From Chthonomonas sp. UBA2391 (lineage in GTDB: Bacteria > Armatimonadota > Fimbriimonadia > Fimbriimonadales > Fimbriimonadaceae), in the NCBI GenBank assembly GCA_002343825.1, contig DDSL01000151.1:29388-53070 (forward strand): a DNA stretch of 23,683 nt, given 5' to 3'. A program made the position numbers and the translations under genes. The notes under the pieces were generated by a model. That model saw nothing but the letters and a program-made list of their open reading frames with translations, made no database searches and was not told the origin of the DNA. Positions 1 through 6,709 of the stretch are shown here, in pieces. How positions within the stretch are numbered: position 1 is the stretch's first letter; the number at the start of each line of letters is the position of its first letter.

Positions 1-55
1 AGGGGCCCCGCTCGCTGCGCTCGCGCCCTGGGTCCCGCCCTCGGGCCGCCACCCC
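1..55. repeat. GC-rich repeat-like segment at the window edge
   Basis: This segment is almost entirely G and C and full of short inverted motifs, for example GCTCGCTGCGCTCGCG and GGGGCCCC. It sits where the nucleotide-binding domain of aroE should continue. Its word pattern (gcgctc, then an imperfect ccctg/tcccgcc run) resembles 21138-21175 downstream of the large cytochrome gene. I infer a dispersed REP-like palindromic element; a second clear copy is not visible in this window. Confidence 0.35.
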
Positions 56-492
56 ACCAGCGCCCGAGCAAGAGCCCGCGCCGTACCCCCCGCCCCGATG
101 AGCAAGACCCGAGAACCCGAACCTAGCCTCAGATCGGCCAAGGTATCCAGAAAACCAGGGGCGTCGGTGTTGAGTCCCGCACCGGTTCGCAAGTCCAAGG
201 TGTTCAGAGAACCATAGGCGGCGGATTCGGGATCCACGGTCTCTGCCCAAGCAAAGGCTTCTTCCTTGAGCGGAACCGTGCAGTTCACCCCGAGGTAACC
301 CAACCCGCTCAGGTGCGCGAGAGCCTCGCCCAACTCACCGGATGGAACGCGAATCGCCACATAGCGGAACGGAAACCCGAGCTCGCGGAGGGCGTAGTTT
401 TGCATGGCCGGACTCCAAGAGTGCGAAACAGGATCCCCAAGCACGGCGAATTCGGCCCGAGGCGCATCCCGCCATTCCCACCATTCGGTCAC
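1..492 (-). CDS. aroE: Shikimate dehydrogenase (NADP+), N-terminal part, cut by window edge
   Basis: Reduces 3-dehydroshikimate to shikimate in cytosolic aromatic amino acid synthesis. Only 164 codons are present. Substrate-domain motifs are clear: VLGDPVSHSWSPAM at about residues 17-30, GVNCTVPLK with the catalytic Lys at 76, and GLNTD with the catalytic Asp at 110. The start of the Rossmann domain follows (LLIGAGGTARALARAL, about 130-145). The GTG start shares bases with the TGA stop of the upstream gene (GTGA), which fixes the start and implies translational coupling. From about residue 147 the reading (GWRPEGGTQGASAASGAP) no longer resembles AroE, which should continue with the second strand of the nucleotide fold. 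It looks like translation of a GC-rich repeat at 1-55. The gene may therefore be interrupted, or the contig end may be misassembled. Identity is certain; the condition of the 3' part is not. Confidence 0.93.
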   Translation of the reverse strand, partial: MTEWWEWRDAPRAEFAVLGDPVSHSWSPAMQNYALRELGFPFRYVAIRVPSGELGEALAHLSGLGYLGVNCTVPLKEEAFAWAETVDPESAAYGSLNTLDLRTGAGLNTDAPGFLDTLADLRLGSGSRVLLIGAGGTARALARALVGWRPEGGTQGASAASGAP

Positions 493-1571
493 TTGGCCGT
501 CCCTCGCCGGAAGGCCCAAAGGCGCTGACCAGTGAAGTTCCAAATCGCGACCAGACCGGCCGCCACCAGCGTCGCCAGCCACCAGTTGCCCTCCTGGGTC
601 CCCTTGGCCATTGCGTTGATCACCGAACTGATGATCGTGTTCAGGGCCTGGCCGATGAGGCTCACGACGATGAAGCGGGCAAGCTGCTGCCCACGCTCTT
701 CCTTGCCCCGAATCCCCCACGTCCACCTGCGGTTCCAATAGAAACTATTCAGGATAGCAAGCGAAGAAGTCAGGATCTTAAAGCCTAAAAAGGCCGCATC
801 GTGAGCCGCGTCTGCGGTCGCTGAGCCACCAAGAATCCACCGTCCGAAGACTTGGCTGACGGGTTGGCCTTCAAGCTGCACATAGAACATGAGGATCTTA
901 TGCAACCCGGCGTCGATCAAAAAGCTGGACCCCCCGACGATGCCGAACTTGAGGATCTGGCGAACAATCCGGCGCTGGAGCAGTCCGACCGGAGCCACGA
1001 TAGGGAGATCATCATCCTCGTCGATCATGGCCCGATAGAGACTCGGCCGGACGATGGATTCGATGATCCGGTTGGCTCGGGTTCCAAAGAACTCGCGGTC
1101 CGACATCCTCCGGACCAGATAGGCGGTCACCCCCGATCTGTTTGCGCCGAGGATATCGGTCAGGATTTGGTCTCCGACCATCACCATCTGGTGGGGTTCG
1201 ACTCCGTATTTTTGTGCCGCTTGGTGGTACATGTCCCGGCTTGGTTTGAACTTCCCCTTCAGGTGGTCGATCCCCATCTGCTCGGCCAATCTGCCGAGTC
1301 GGTCGAGGTTGCGAGTATTGCTGACGAGGCAAAGTTGCAGTCCGGCACTCCTCGCTTCTTGAATCCACGCCAATGAGCTCTCGGGCACGGTGTGATCCCG
1401 CCAGGGGAGCAGCGTGTTGTCGACGTCGAGGAGGACGACCTTGAAGCCCAAGGCCGTGAGTTCGGCCGGCCGGATGTCGGTCAGTTGGTCGAAGGCCTGG
1501 TCGGGGCAAAGCTTTTGGAGCGCCCTGGGGGCCTGGCCCCGGTCAAACTTTCCGCTTCGAAAACTCTTCAT
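489..1571 (-). CDS. YqeG-type HAD phosphatase fused to a GtrA-like membrane domain
   Basis: A 360-residue, two-part protein. Residues 1-190 are a HAD subfamily IIIA phosphatase of the YqeG type: motif I DVDNTLLPW (Asp49, Asp51), motif II VSN (84-85), Lys109 in KFKPS, and motif IV GDQILTDILGANR (Asp134, Asp139). Residues about 200-360 are a GtrA-like domain with four predicted membrane segments and the typical NSFYWNRRWTW and IWNFTGQRLWAF motifs. GtrA proteins are linked to movement of lipid-linked sugars across the membrane; YqeG has no settled substrate. The fusion would place the phosphatase on the cytoplasmic face, where it could act on a lipid- or sugar-phosphate; that is inference. The ATG overlaps the mltG stop (ATGA) and the stop overlaps the aroE start. 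Proximity of yqeG to aroE is also known in Bacillus. Both domain calls are firm; function is open. Confidence 0.9.
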   Translation of the reverse strand: MKSFRSGKFDRGQAPRALQKLCPDQAFDQLTDIRPAELTALGFKVVLLDVDNTLLPWRDHTVPESSLAWIQEARSAGLQLCLVSNTRNLDRLGRLAEQMGIDHLKGKFKPSRDMYHQAAQKYGVEPHQMVMVGDQILTDILGANRSGVTAYLVRRMSDREFFGTRANRIIESIVRPSLYRAMIDEDDDLPIVAPVGLLQRRIVRQILKFGIVGGSSFLIDAGLHKILMFYVQLEGQPVSQVFGRWILGGSATADAAHDAAFLGFKILTSSLAILNSFYWNRRWTWGIRGKEERGQQLARFIVVSLIGQALNTIISSVINAMAKGTQEGNWWLATLVAAGLVAIWNFTGQRLWAFRRGTAK

Positions 1572-2560
1572 CGGGTCATGCTCCTGGCTCGGCGGATGTT
1601 CACGAGGTGTTGGTCATAGGTCTCGCTAAAGAAGTGGGTTCCGTCTGGCTTGGCCACATAGAAGAGCTTGCGGGTTGGAGTCGGTTTTAGGGCGGCTTCG
1701 ATGCTCTTGAGGCCTGGACTCCCAATAGGACCGGGCGGTAATCCGCTGATCCGGTAGGTGTTGTAGGGGTGATCGACGGAGTTGACCACGCCGGGACCCA
1801 GGTTCTTCCACTCCTGCAGGGCATAGAGGACGGTCGCATCGATCTGAAGTCGCATTCGCCGACGGAGCCGCTCTTCGATCAAGCCCGCCACGAGCGGTCG
1901 TTCGGCATCGACTTTGACCTCGGTCTCGACCATCGAGGCGATGGTCAGAATTCGGTGGACATCGCGCCCTTTCACCTTGGGCCAAACCCGCCGTTCGAAA
2001 TTCTTGAGTTGCCGAACGATGGTGCCCCGAGCCCCGAGCAAGGGTGGAAGGTCATAGGTATCGGGGAAGAGATAACCCTCTAAGCTGTCTTTTGGTAGGG
2101 GAAAGTCGACGACGTCGGCAAACTTCTCGGGCTGATTCGCGAGTTCAATGTACTCCTCCGCCTTGCAGACCCCCATCTCCTCCAACCGTCGGGCCGTGCG
2201 TGCGATCCACCATCCCTCGGGCAGCCGGACGGGTTGAGCGACGGGGCGCTTGAGCGACATCAGAATCTCGTCGAGCGTCATCCCCGGCCGAAAGCGATAC
2301 GTGCCCTCGCCGACGGTCGGACTCTTGCCTTGGAGTCGCAAGGCGAGTCGGGCCATCTCTGCACTTCGGAGGACGCCTTTCTTTTCCAGCTCTTCGAGGA
2401 CCGCACCCAGCCCTTGGCCTTTGTCAAAGCGCACCGTCACGGGCTCTCCCTTAGGCAGGGGTTTGATTCCGTTCTGTAGGTAGAGCCGACCCCCCAGTGC
2501 GGCCAATAGAGGGAGCAGCACCATGGCGAAAATCAGAATGCGGAGGGTTTTACGCTTCAT
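1568..2560 (-). CDS. mltG: Endolytic murein transglycosylase MltG
   Basis: Membrane-anchored lytic transglycosylase that cleaves nascent glycan strands and so ends peptidoglycan polymerisation. The 330 residues begin with a single membrane anchor (about 8-28) and end without any further domain. Family motifs are present: EGYLFPDTY (161-169), IASMVETE with the catalytic Glu at 212, ER..VAGLI.ERL (220-231), LQIDATVLYAL (238-248), and the YNTY...GLPPGPIGSPG signature (266-283). Length is normal for the family. The ATG at 2560 lies inside the end of ruvX, and the stop shares ATGA with the next gene. The ruvX-mltG pairing is conserved in many bacteria, including Bacillus (yrrK/yrrL). Confidence 0.97.
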   Translation of the reverse strand: MKRKTLRILIFAMVLLPLLAALGGRLYLQNGIKPLPKGEPVTVRFDKGQGLGAVLEELEKKGVLRSAEMARLALRLQGKSPTVGEGTYRFRPGMTLDEILMSLKRPVAQPVRLPEGWWIARTARRLEEMGVCKAEEYIELANQPEKFADVVDFPLPKDSLEGYLFPDTYDLPPLLGARGTIVRQLKNFERRVWPKVKGRDVHRILTIASMVETEVKVDAERPLVAGLIEERLRRRMRLQIDATVLYALQEWKNLGPGVVNSVDHPYNTYRISGLPPGPIGSPGLKSIEAALKPTPTRKLFYVAKPDGTHFFSETYDQHLVNIRRARSMTR

Positions 2561-2963
2561 CCAAGACCCGGAAGTATCTCTCCAGAATACGACAAGCAGC
2601 CTCCCCGTCGCGCCGCTTGCGTCTCTCGCTGGCTTTCAGATCGGTTTCTCTGAGGGCCGCTTCGCTCTCGACGCTGGTGTAGGATTCGTCTACGCCGACC
2701 GCGTCGGCCCCGAGTTCGGTGAGCCGCTCGATCAGCATTCGGCAGACCCGTGCTTGGCGACTCTCGGCTTCATCTTGCTCGGGAATCCCGACCACGATGC
2801 GTTGGACCTCCTCTCGGCGGGCCAACTGCAGGACCTGCTCGGCGTCGGCCTTGATGCTGCCGCGGGCGTCTAGGGCCGGACGGGGCGAAGCGATGCGGAC
2901 TTCGGTCTCGCCGACCGCCACTCCGATCCGAACCGAACCGAAGTCGATGCCGAGCAACCTCAA
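2550..2963 (-). CDS. ruvX: RuvX/YqgF-type RNase H-fold nuclease
   Basis: A 137-residue RNase H-fold protein of the YqgF family, linked to 16S rRNA 5' maturation and described as a Holliday junction resolvase-like enzyme. Conserved sites: LLGIDFGSVRIGVA at the N-terminus (catalytic Asp7), IVVGIPEQDE in the middle, VDESYTSVESE, and a C-terminal RRDGEAACRILERYF helix with the last acidic residue. A longer open reading exists upstream, but that extension is low-complexity and lies antisense-like within hisN. I chose TTG at 2963 because it overlaps the hisN stop as TTGA, puts the first strand directly at the N-terminus and gives the usual family length of about 138 residues. It overlaps mltG by 11 bases. 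Confidence 0.95.
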   Translation of the reverse strand: MRLLGIDFGSVRIGVAVGETEVRIASPRPALDARGSIKADAEQVLQLARREEVQRIVVGIPEQDEAESRQARVCRMLIERLTELGADAVGVDESYTSVESEAALRETDLKASERRKRRDGEAACRILERYFRVLDEA

Positions 2964-3742
2964 CCGGCGAACCGCTCCAAGACCGCCGCGTGGAGGTGCC
3001 CGTTGGTGCTGATCGCTTCGCGGTGGATGCCGCTCTGGCCGCCAAAGTCGCTGAAACGGCCCCCGGCCTCCTCGACGATGACCTTCATCGCGCTCAGGTC
3101 GTACCACTCCACGATCGGATCGATCATTAAGTCGGCGCGACCGGTGGCGACGAGCGCGTGTCCATAGGCATCGCCCCAGGTCCGGCTGACCCGGCAGGTC
3201 TCGACAAGGCTCATCCAGCCCGGTTCCCGGCCATGTTTCCGCATCGATCCGGGGGAGCCACAGACCATCGTGGCCTCACTCAGGTCTCGCACCTTCGAGA
3301 CCCGGACCGGACGCCCGTTGAAGAAAGCGCCTTCCCCCGCCTCGGCGTACACGATCTCGTCTAGAGCGGGGAAGTAGCAGACTCCCAGAATCGGATTGTG
3401 ATCAACCTCGAAACTAAGAAGGGTGCCGTAGAGTGGAACTCCGGAGATAAAGGACTTGGTCCCATCGATCGGGTCAATCACCCAGCGCTCAGCCGCGTCA
3501 CCGGATTCGCCCTGCTCCTCGCCCAGAATTCCGTGGTCGGGATACTCGGCGGCGATCATCCGGCGGATCTCTTCTTCGCATTCCCGGTCGGCCCGCGTCA
3601 CGGGACTGGTGTCGGCCTTCCGCTCCACCTCGACCGCAGTCTGAAAGTAGGCGAGGGTCCGCTTTCCACCCGCTGTGGCGGCACGAAGGGCAAAGGCCAA
3701 TAGGGGCGACATCGCCCACCATTTTGGCACGCCTAGTACCAT
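2960..3742 (-). CDS. hisN: Inositol monophosphatase-family phosphatase, probably histidinol-phosphatase
   Basis: A Mg2+-dependent phosphatase of the IMPase superfamily, 260 residues, cytosolic. Metal-site motifs are intact: KADTSPVTRADRE (42-54), GEEQG (74-78, Glu75/76), WVIDPIDGTKSFISGVP (87-103, Asp90 and Asp93), and EWYDLSAMKVIVEEAGG (212-228, Asp215). KxDxSPVTxADR together with GTKSF..G.P is typical of the HisN branch, which removes phosphate from histidinol phosphate. A general inositol-1-phosphatase cannot be excluded. The ATG at 3742 has GAGGAG three bases upstream, a clear but close ribosome site; an internal ATG at 3712 is the alternative. It leads the minus-strand operon, and its start lies only nine bases from the divergent cyclase start. 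Confidence 0.88.
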   Translation of the reverse strand: MVLGVPKWWAMSPLLAFALRAATAGGKRTLAYFQTAVEVERKADTSPVTRADRECEEEIRRMIAAEYPDHGILGEEQGESGDAAERWVIDPIDGTKSFISGVPLYGTLLSFEVDHNPILGVCYFPALDEIVYAEAGEGAFFNGRPVRVSKVRDLSEATMVCGSPGSMRKHGREPGWMSLVETCRVSRTWGDAYGHALVATGRADLMIDPIVEWYDLSAMKVIVEEAGGRFSDFGGQSGIHREAISTNGHLHAAVLERFAG

Positions 3743-3751
3743 ATTCTCCTC

Positions 3752-5608
3752 ATGCGACTTAGGGCCCAGATTGCGCTGACCACGATCGGGATCGTCTTCC
3801 TGACGGTGGCGGTGGTCCTCAGCGTGGGATATCAGCGCCTCCGAACGTCGCTGGTCGAGGTTGCCGAGACCAACGTGGCCCTGTCCAGCACGTTGGTTCG
3901 GCGCTACATCCGCACCGAGGCTGGGGTCGTTCAGAACGCGGCCGAGTTCCTCAAGCGGAGGATCGAGAGTTCCGATTCTCCCCTCGATTCCCGGCTCCTC
4001 GGCGATTTCGAACCGACGTTGGTTGCCCTCGGACAAAGCTTTCCCCAACTGACCTACGTGAGTATCAGCGTCGAGGCGACGGGGGACTACATGCACGTCG
4101 AGCGCCGAAGCGGACAGCGGATCCTCCAGACCAGTTTGAGAAGTTCCCAGGGTGGCTTTGAGATGCGCGAATATGATTTGGATCGAGATCGCCAACTTCT
4201 GCGCAAGGAAAAGAATTGGGATTACGACCCCCGAAAGCGCCCCTTCTATCAGCAAGCCGCGAGTTCCCAGGGACCGGTCTGGACTCCGACCTACGCCTTC
4301 CGGACCCCGAGCGGGCAACAAGTGTTGGGGGTCACCTGCGCGGCCCCGATCCTTTCCCCAAGGGGAGAGATTTTAGGGGTTGTGACGGCCGACATTGCCC
4401 TGGCCAGCCTTAGCAACTTCGTCCGAACACTCGAACTCGGAAAAGGCGGGCAAGTCTTTGTGGCCGAGGTCCGAGAGGGAAAGAGTTTGCGGCTGATCGC
4501 CCACCGAGACCTCGAACGACTGAAGGGGAGCGGCGACCTCGAAGCTGCGGGCAAGGTCATGGCCCCGGTTCAAGAGGGCTTCAAGGTGCTCCGGGGCCGG
4601 CTCATGCCGGATGGCCCCCTGCCGAGTGGGGTGATGGACGTCGAGCTTGACGGGGTGCGGTACTTCGGAGGCTACGTCCCGGTGACCCCCGATGGAACTC
4701 CACCGTGGTACGTGTTCGCCTTGATGCGAGAAGAGGATCTGCTGGTCGGTCTCCGCAAGACCTCCCAAATCCTCATCGGCTTTAGCATTGCCTCGCTCCT
4801 CGGAAGCTTCTTGCTGAGCATTTGGCTTGCCCGCCGACTGGCCCAACCTCTAACGTTGATCGCCGACGAGACCGAGCGGTTGACGCGGTTGGAGATTTCG
4901 GAACGGGAACTCCCTGTGAGTCGCATCAAGGAGATCAATGACCTCGTGGAGAGCACGGCCAAGATGCGCACCGCTCTGGGGTCGCTCCAGCGCCTCGTGC
5001 CTGCCGACTATGCGCGTCAGTTGCTCCGGAAAGGCGAACTCGCCGAGCTAGGAGGAGAACGCCGCCGGATCACGATCCTTTTCTGCGACATCGCCAACTT
5101 TTCGACCTACAGCGAAACCCACTCGACGGAGGAGACCTTCCGGGTGCTGGGGCAATATCTGGAGGTCTTGAGTCGGTCCGTCAAGCTGCATGAAGGAACG
5201 ATCGACAAGTACACCGGAGATGGCCTGATGGCCTTTTGGGGAGCCCCCGAGAGGGTCGAGGAATCCGAACGGAAGGCTGTTCGGGCCGCCCTCCAAGGGT
5301 TGAGCGAGGTCCGTCGACTCCGAGAACTTGGCCTCCCATTTGACGTGCGATTTGGCATCGCCACCGGAGAGGTTCTCGTGGGGAACGTCGGCAGTCCGAC
5401 TCGGCTGAACTACACCGTCCTGGGCGATAGCGTGAATCTCGCTGCCCGGCTGGAGGCACTGAACAAAGAGTACGGGACCCAGATCCTGATCGATCGGACG
5501 ACCCATGAAGCCTTGGGGGAGGAGTTCACGGCAGACCAGATTGATTCGGTTCGGGTGAAGGGCCGTGAGCAGGTTGAGGTCATCTATCGAGTGGTTCCGA
5601 GAGATTGA
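3752..5608 (+). CDS. Membrane Cache-HAMP class III adenylate cyclase
   Basis: A 618-residue one-protein signalling enzyme. Membrane helix 1 (about 7-27) is followed by an extracytoplasmic double-Cache domain with the ligand-pocket signature WDYDPRKRPFY...GPVWTPTY (156-180). A second membrane helix (about 337-358) leads to a HAMP linker (359-410) and a C-terminal cyclase domain (437-618). Catalytic residues are present: metal Asp446 (FCDIANFS) and Asp490 (DKYTGDGLMAFWG), substrate Lys486, and NYTVLGDSVNLAAR with Thr555, Asn562 and Arg566. The Lys/Thr pair marks class IIIb (CyaC-like) adenylate cyclases, so cAMP is the expected product; this family often responds to bicarbonate. No clear Shine-Dalgarno sequence precedes the ATG; a TACCAT hexamer ends nine bases before it. 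Ligand and cAMP target are not evident from the window. Confidence 0.93.
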   Translation: MRLRAQIALTTIGIVFLTVAVVLSVGYQRLRTSLVEVAETNVALSSTLVRRYIRTEAGVVQNAAEFLKRRIESSDSPLDSRLLGDFEPTLVALGQSFPQLTYVSISVEATGDYMHVERRSGQRILQTSLRSSQGGFEMREYDLDRDRQLLRKEKNWDYDPRKRPFYQQAASSQGPVWTPTYAFRTPSGQQVLGVTCAAPILSPRGEILGVVTADIALASLSNFVRTLELGKGGQVFVAEVREGKSLRLIAHRDLERLKGSGDLEAAGKVMAPVQEGFKVLRGRLMPDGPLPSGVMDVELDGVRYFGGYVPVTPDGTPPWYVFALMREEDLLVGLRKTSQILIGFSIASLLGSFLLSIWLARRLAQPLTLIADETERLTRLEISERELPVSRIKEINDLVESTAKMRTALGSLQRLVPADYARQLLRKGELAELGGERRRITILFCDIANFSTYSETHSTEETFRVLGQYLEVLSRSVKLHEGTIDKYTGDGLMAFWGAPERVEESERKAVRAALQGLSEVRRLRELGLPFDVRFGIATGEVLVGNVGSPTRLNYTVLGDSVNLAARLEALNKEYGTQILIDRTTHEALGEEFTADQIDSVRVKGREQVEVIYRVVPRD

Positions 5609-5630
5609 GGATCATGGGATCTCGGAACCA
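5592..5630 (+). terminator. Stem-loop across the cyclase stop codon
   Basis: A perfect 11-bp inverted repeat (TGGTTCCGAGA at 5592-5602, TCTCGGAACCA at 5620-5630) encloses a 17-base loop containing the TGA stop. No T-tract follows, so it is terminator-like or 3'-end protecting rather than a classical intrinsic terminator. Confidence 0.55.
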
Positions 5631-5643
5631 ACCAACCGGCTTG

Positions 5644-5678
5644 CATGAACAATTCATGAACGACATGAACAGTTCATG
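5644..5678. promoter_or_regulatory. Paired palindromes built on ATGAAC, probable operator array
   Basis: A perfect 15-bp palindrome CATGAACAGTTCATG (5664-5678) and a one-mismatch copy CATGAACAATTCATG (5644-5658) have centres 20 bp apart, about two helical turns. Read as direct repeats, ATGAAC occurs at 5645, 5656 and 5665, a spacing of 11 and 9 bp, with a further partial ATG at 5676. The array lies 78-112 bp upstream of the DUF4394 start, where a transcription factor would bind. The response regulator encoded at 9058-9735 is the nearest candidate; that link is inference. Confidence 0.6.
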
Positions 5679-5755
5679 GCGAGGACCCAGTTTGGCGGGA
5701 TTTGATTTGTAAAGTTCTTCTGAGCGCGGCAGACCGCTCGCGCAAGGAAAGGACT

Positions 5756-6643
5756 ATGAAGAATCGCATCTTTATCCTGGCCGGACTCACGGCCCTTGTT
5801 CTCCCCGGCCAAGCGGCCATGGTGTATGGCTTGACGACTCGAAACGAACTCGTTCGCTTCGATTCCAGCGCACCGGGATCGCTTCAACAAGCCTCCTTCA
5901 TCTGGGGATTGGCCCCCAATGAGTCGTTGGTTGGAATCGACTTTCGCCCCGCCAACAATATGCTCTATGGGGTCGGCTCGTTTGGTCGGATCTACACGAT
6001 CCAGCCGATGACGGGCATGGCAACCTTCGTGAATTCGCTCACCGATTCGGTCACGGGTGCCCCGCTGAGCCTGATGGGGACCGAGTTTGGCGTGGACTTC
6101 AACCCCGTCCCCGACCGACTCCGCGTCACGAGCAACCAGGGCCAGAACCTGCGCATCAACGTCGCGACAGGGGTCACGGTGGTGGACGGAATGCTGAACC
6201 AAGCTTCGGGCCGACCGCACATCGTCGCCTCGGCCTATACCAACAACTTCCCGGGGGCGACGACCACGACGCTCTACAACATCGACTCGGTGAGCGACAT
6301 GTTGACCCGCCAAGTCCCACCCAACAACGGGACCCAAGTCAACGTCGGGATGCTGGGCATGGACGTCTCGGCCCTTGCCGGATTCGACATCATGACCGTG
6401 GCCGGGATGGACATGGCCTACGCCGCTCTCCAATCCGCGGGGATGCAGGGCTCGCGCTTTGCTCGCATCAACCTCTCGACCGGTATGGCAACCGACCTCG
6501 GGATGATCGGCCGCGATCAAACGAGCGACTCGCTGGCCATTCGCGACATTGCCATCAACCCAGTTCCGGAACCCGGAACTCTCCTTGCACTCGGTGCCGG
6601 TCTGGCCACGCTCGTGCGGCGTCGCCGGTCTCCGCGCCGCTAG
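5756..6643 (+). CDS. Secreted DUF4394 protein with PEP-CTERM sorting signal
   Basis: A 295-residue exported protein. It has a short signal peptide (residues 1-20, ending GQAA) and one DUF4394 domain, shown by GLTTRNELVRFDS, VGIDFRPANNMLYGVG, FGVDFNPVPDRLRVTSNQGQ, AYTNN and TTTLYNIDS. The C-terminus is a PEP-CTERM tail: VPEPGTLLALGAGLA followed by a run of arginines. PEP-CTERM proteins are processed by exosortase at the envelope; no exosortase gene is in the window. DUF4394 is probably a beta-propeller-like fold of unknown function. ATG 5756 is chosen over an upstream TTG at 5702 because AAGGAAAGG ends three bases before it and the signal peptide then starts at once. A small inverted repeat (GAGCG/CGCTC, 5722-5739) lies in the leader. 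It heads the group running to the response regulator. Confidence 0.9.
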   Translation: MKNRIFILAGLTALVLPGQAAMVYGLTTRNELVRFDSSAPGSLQQASFIWGLAPNESLVGIDFRPANNMLYGVGSFGRIYTIQPMTGMATFVNSLTDSVTGAPLSLMGTEFGVDFNPVPDRLRVTSNQGQNLRINVATGVTVVDGMLNQASGRPHIVASAYTNNFPGATTTTLYNIDSVSDMLTRQVPPNNGTQVNVGMLGMDVSALAGFDIMTVAGMDMAYAALQSAGMQGSRFARINLSTGMATDLGMIGRDQTSDSLAIRDIAINPVPEPGTLLALGAGLATLVRRRRSPRR

Positions 6644-6659
6644 TTCAGGAGACTCACTT

Positions 6660-6696
6660 GGCCGCGTCGTTTCCCCAAAGGCGCGGCCACTTTTTC
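6660..6696 (+). terminator. Rho-independent terminator after the DUF4394 gene
   Basis: A 7-bp stem GGCCGCG (6660-6666) / CGCGGCC (6682-6688), with a possible inner TTT/AAA pairing in the loop, is followed by AC and then TTTTTCT. This is the only stem in the window with a real T-tract. It lies between the DUF4394 and ferritin-like genes, so it may set different expression levels for the two. Confidence 0.75.
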
Positions 6697-6709
6697 TAGG
6701 AAAACGATA

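Noticed and set aside
852..1376. Plus-strand open frame of 174 codons opposite the YqeG-GtrA gene
   Set aside because: Antisense shadow of a gene with strong family motifs; no ribosome site and no recognisable domain.
3743..4321. N-terminal extension of the hisN frame into the cyclase gene
   Set aside because: The extra residues are antisense to the Cache domain and unlike any IMPase; ATG 3742 with GAGGAG gives the normal length.
5645..5670. Repeated ATGAAC units as a CRISPR array
   Set aside because: Units are only six bases with 3-5 base spacers, no cas genes are present, and the palindromic layout fits a protein-binding site.
5654..6520. Minus-strand open frame of 288 codons opposite the DUF4394 gene
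   Set aside because: His/Asp/Gly-rich translation typical of an antisense GC-rich frame; the plus strand has a signal peptide, DUF4394 motifs and a PEP-CTERM tail.
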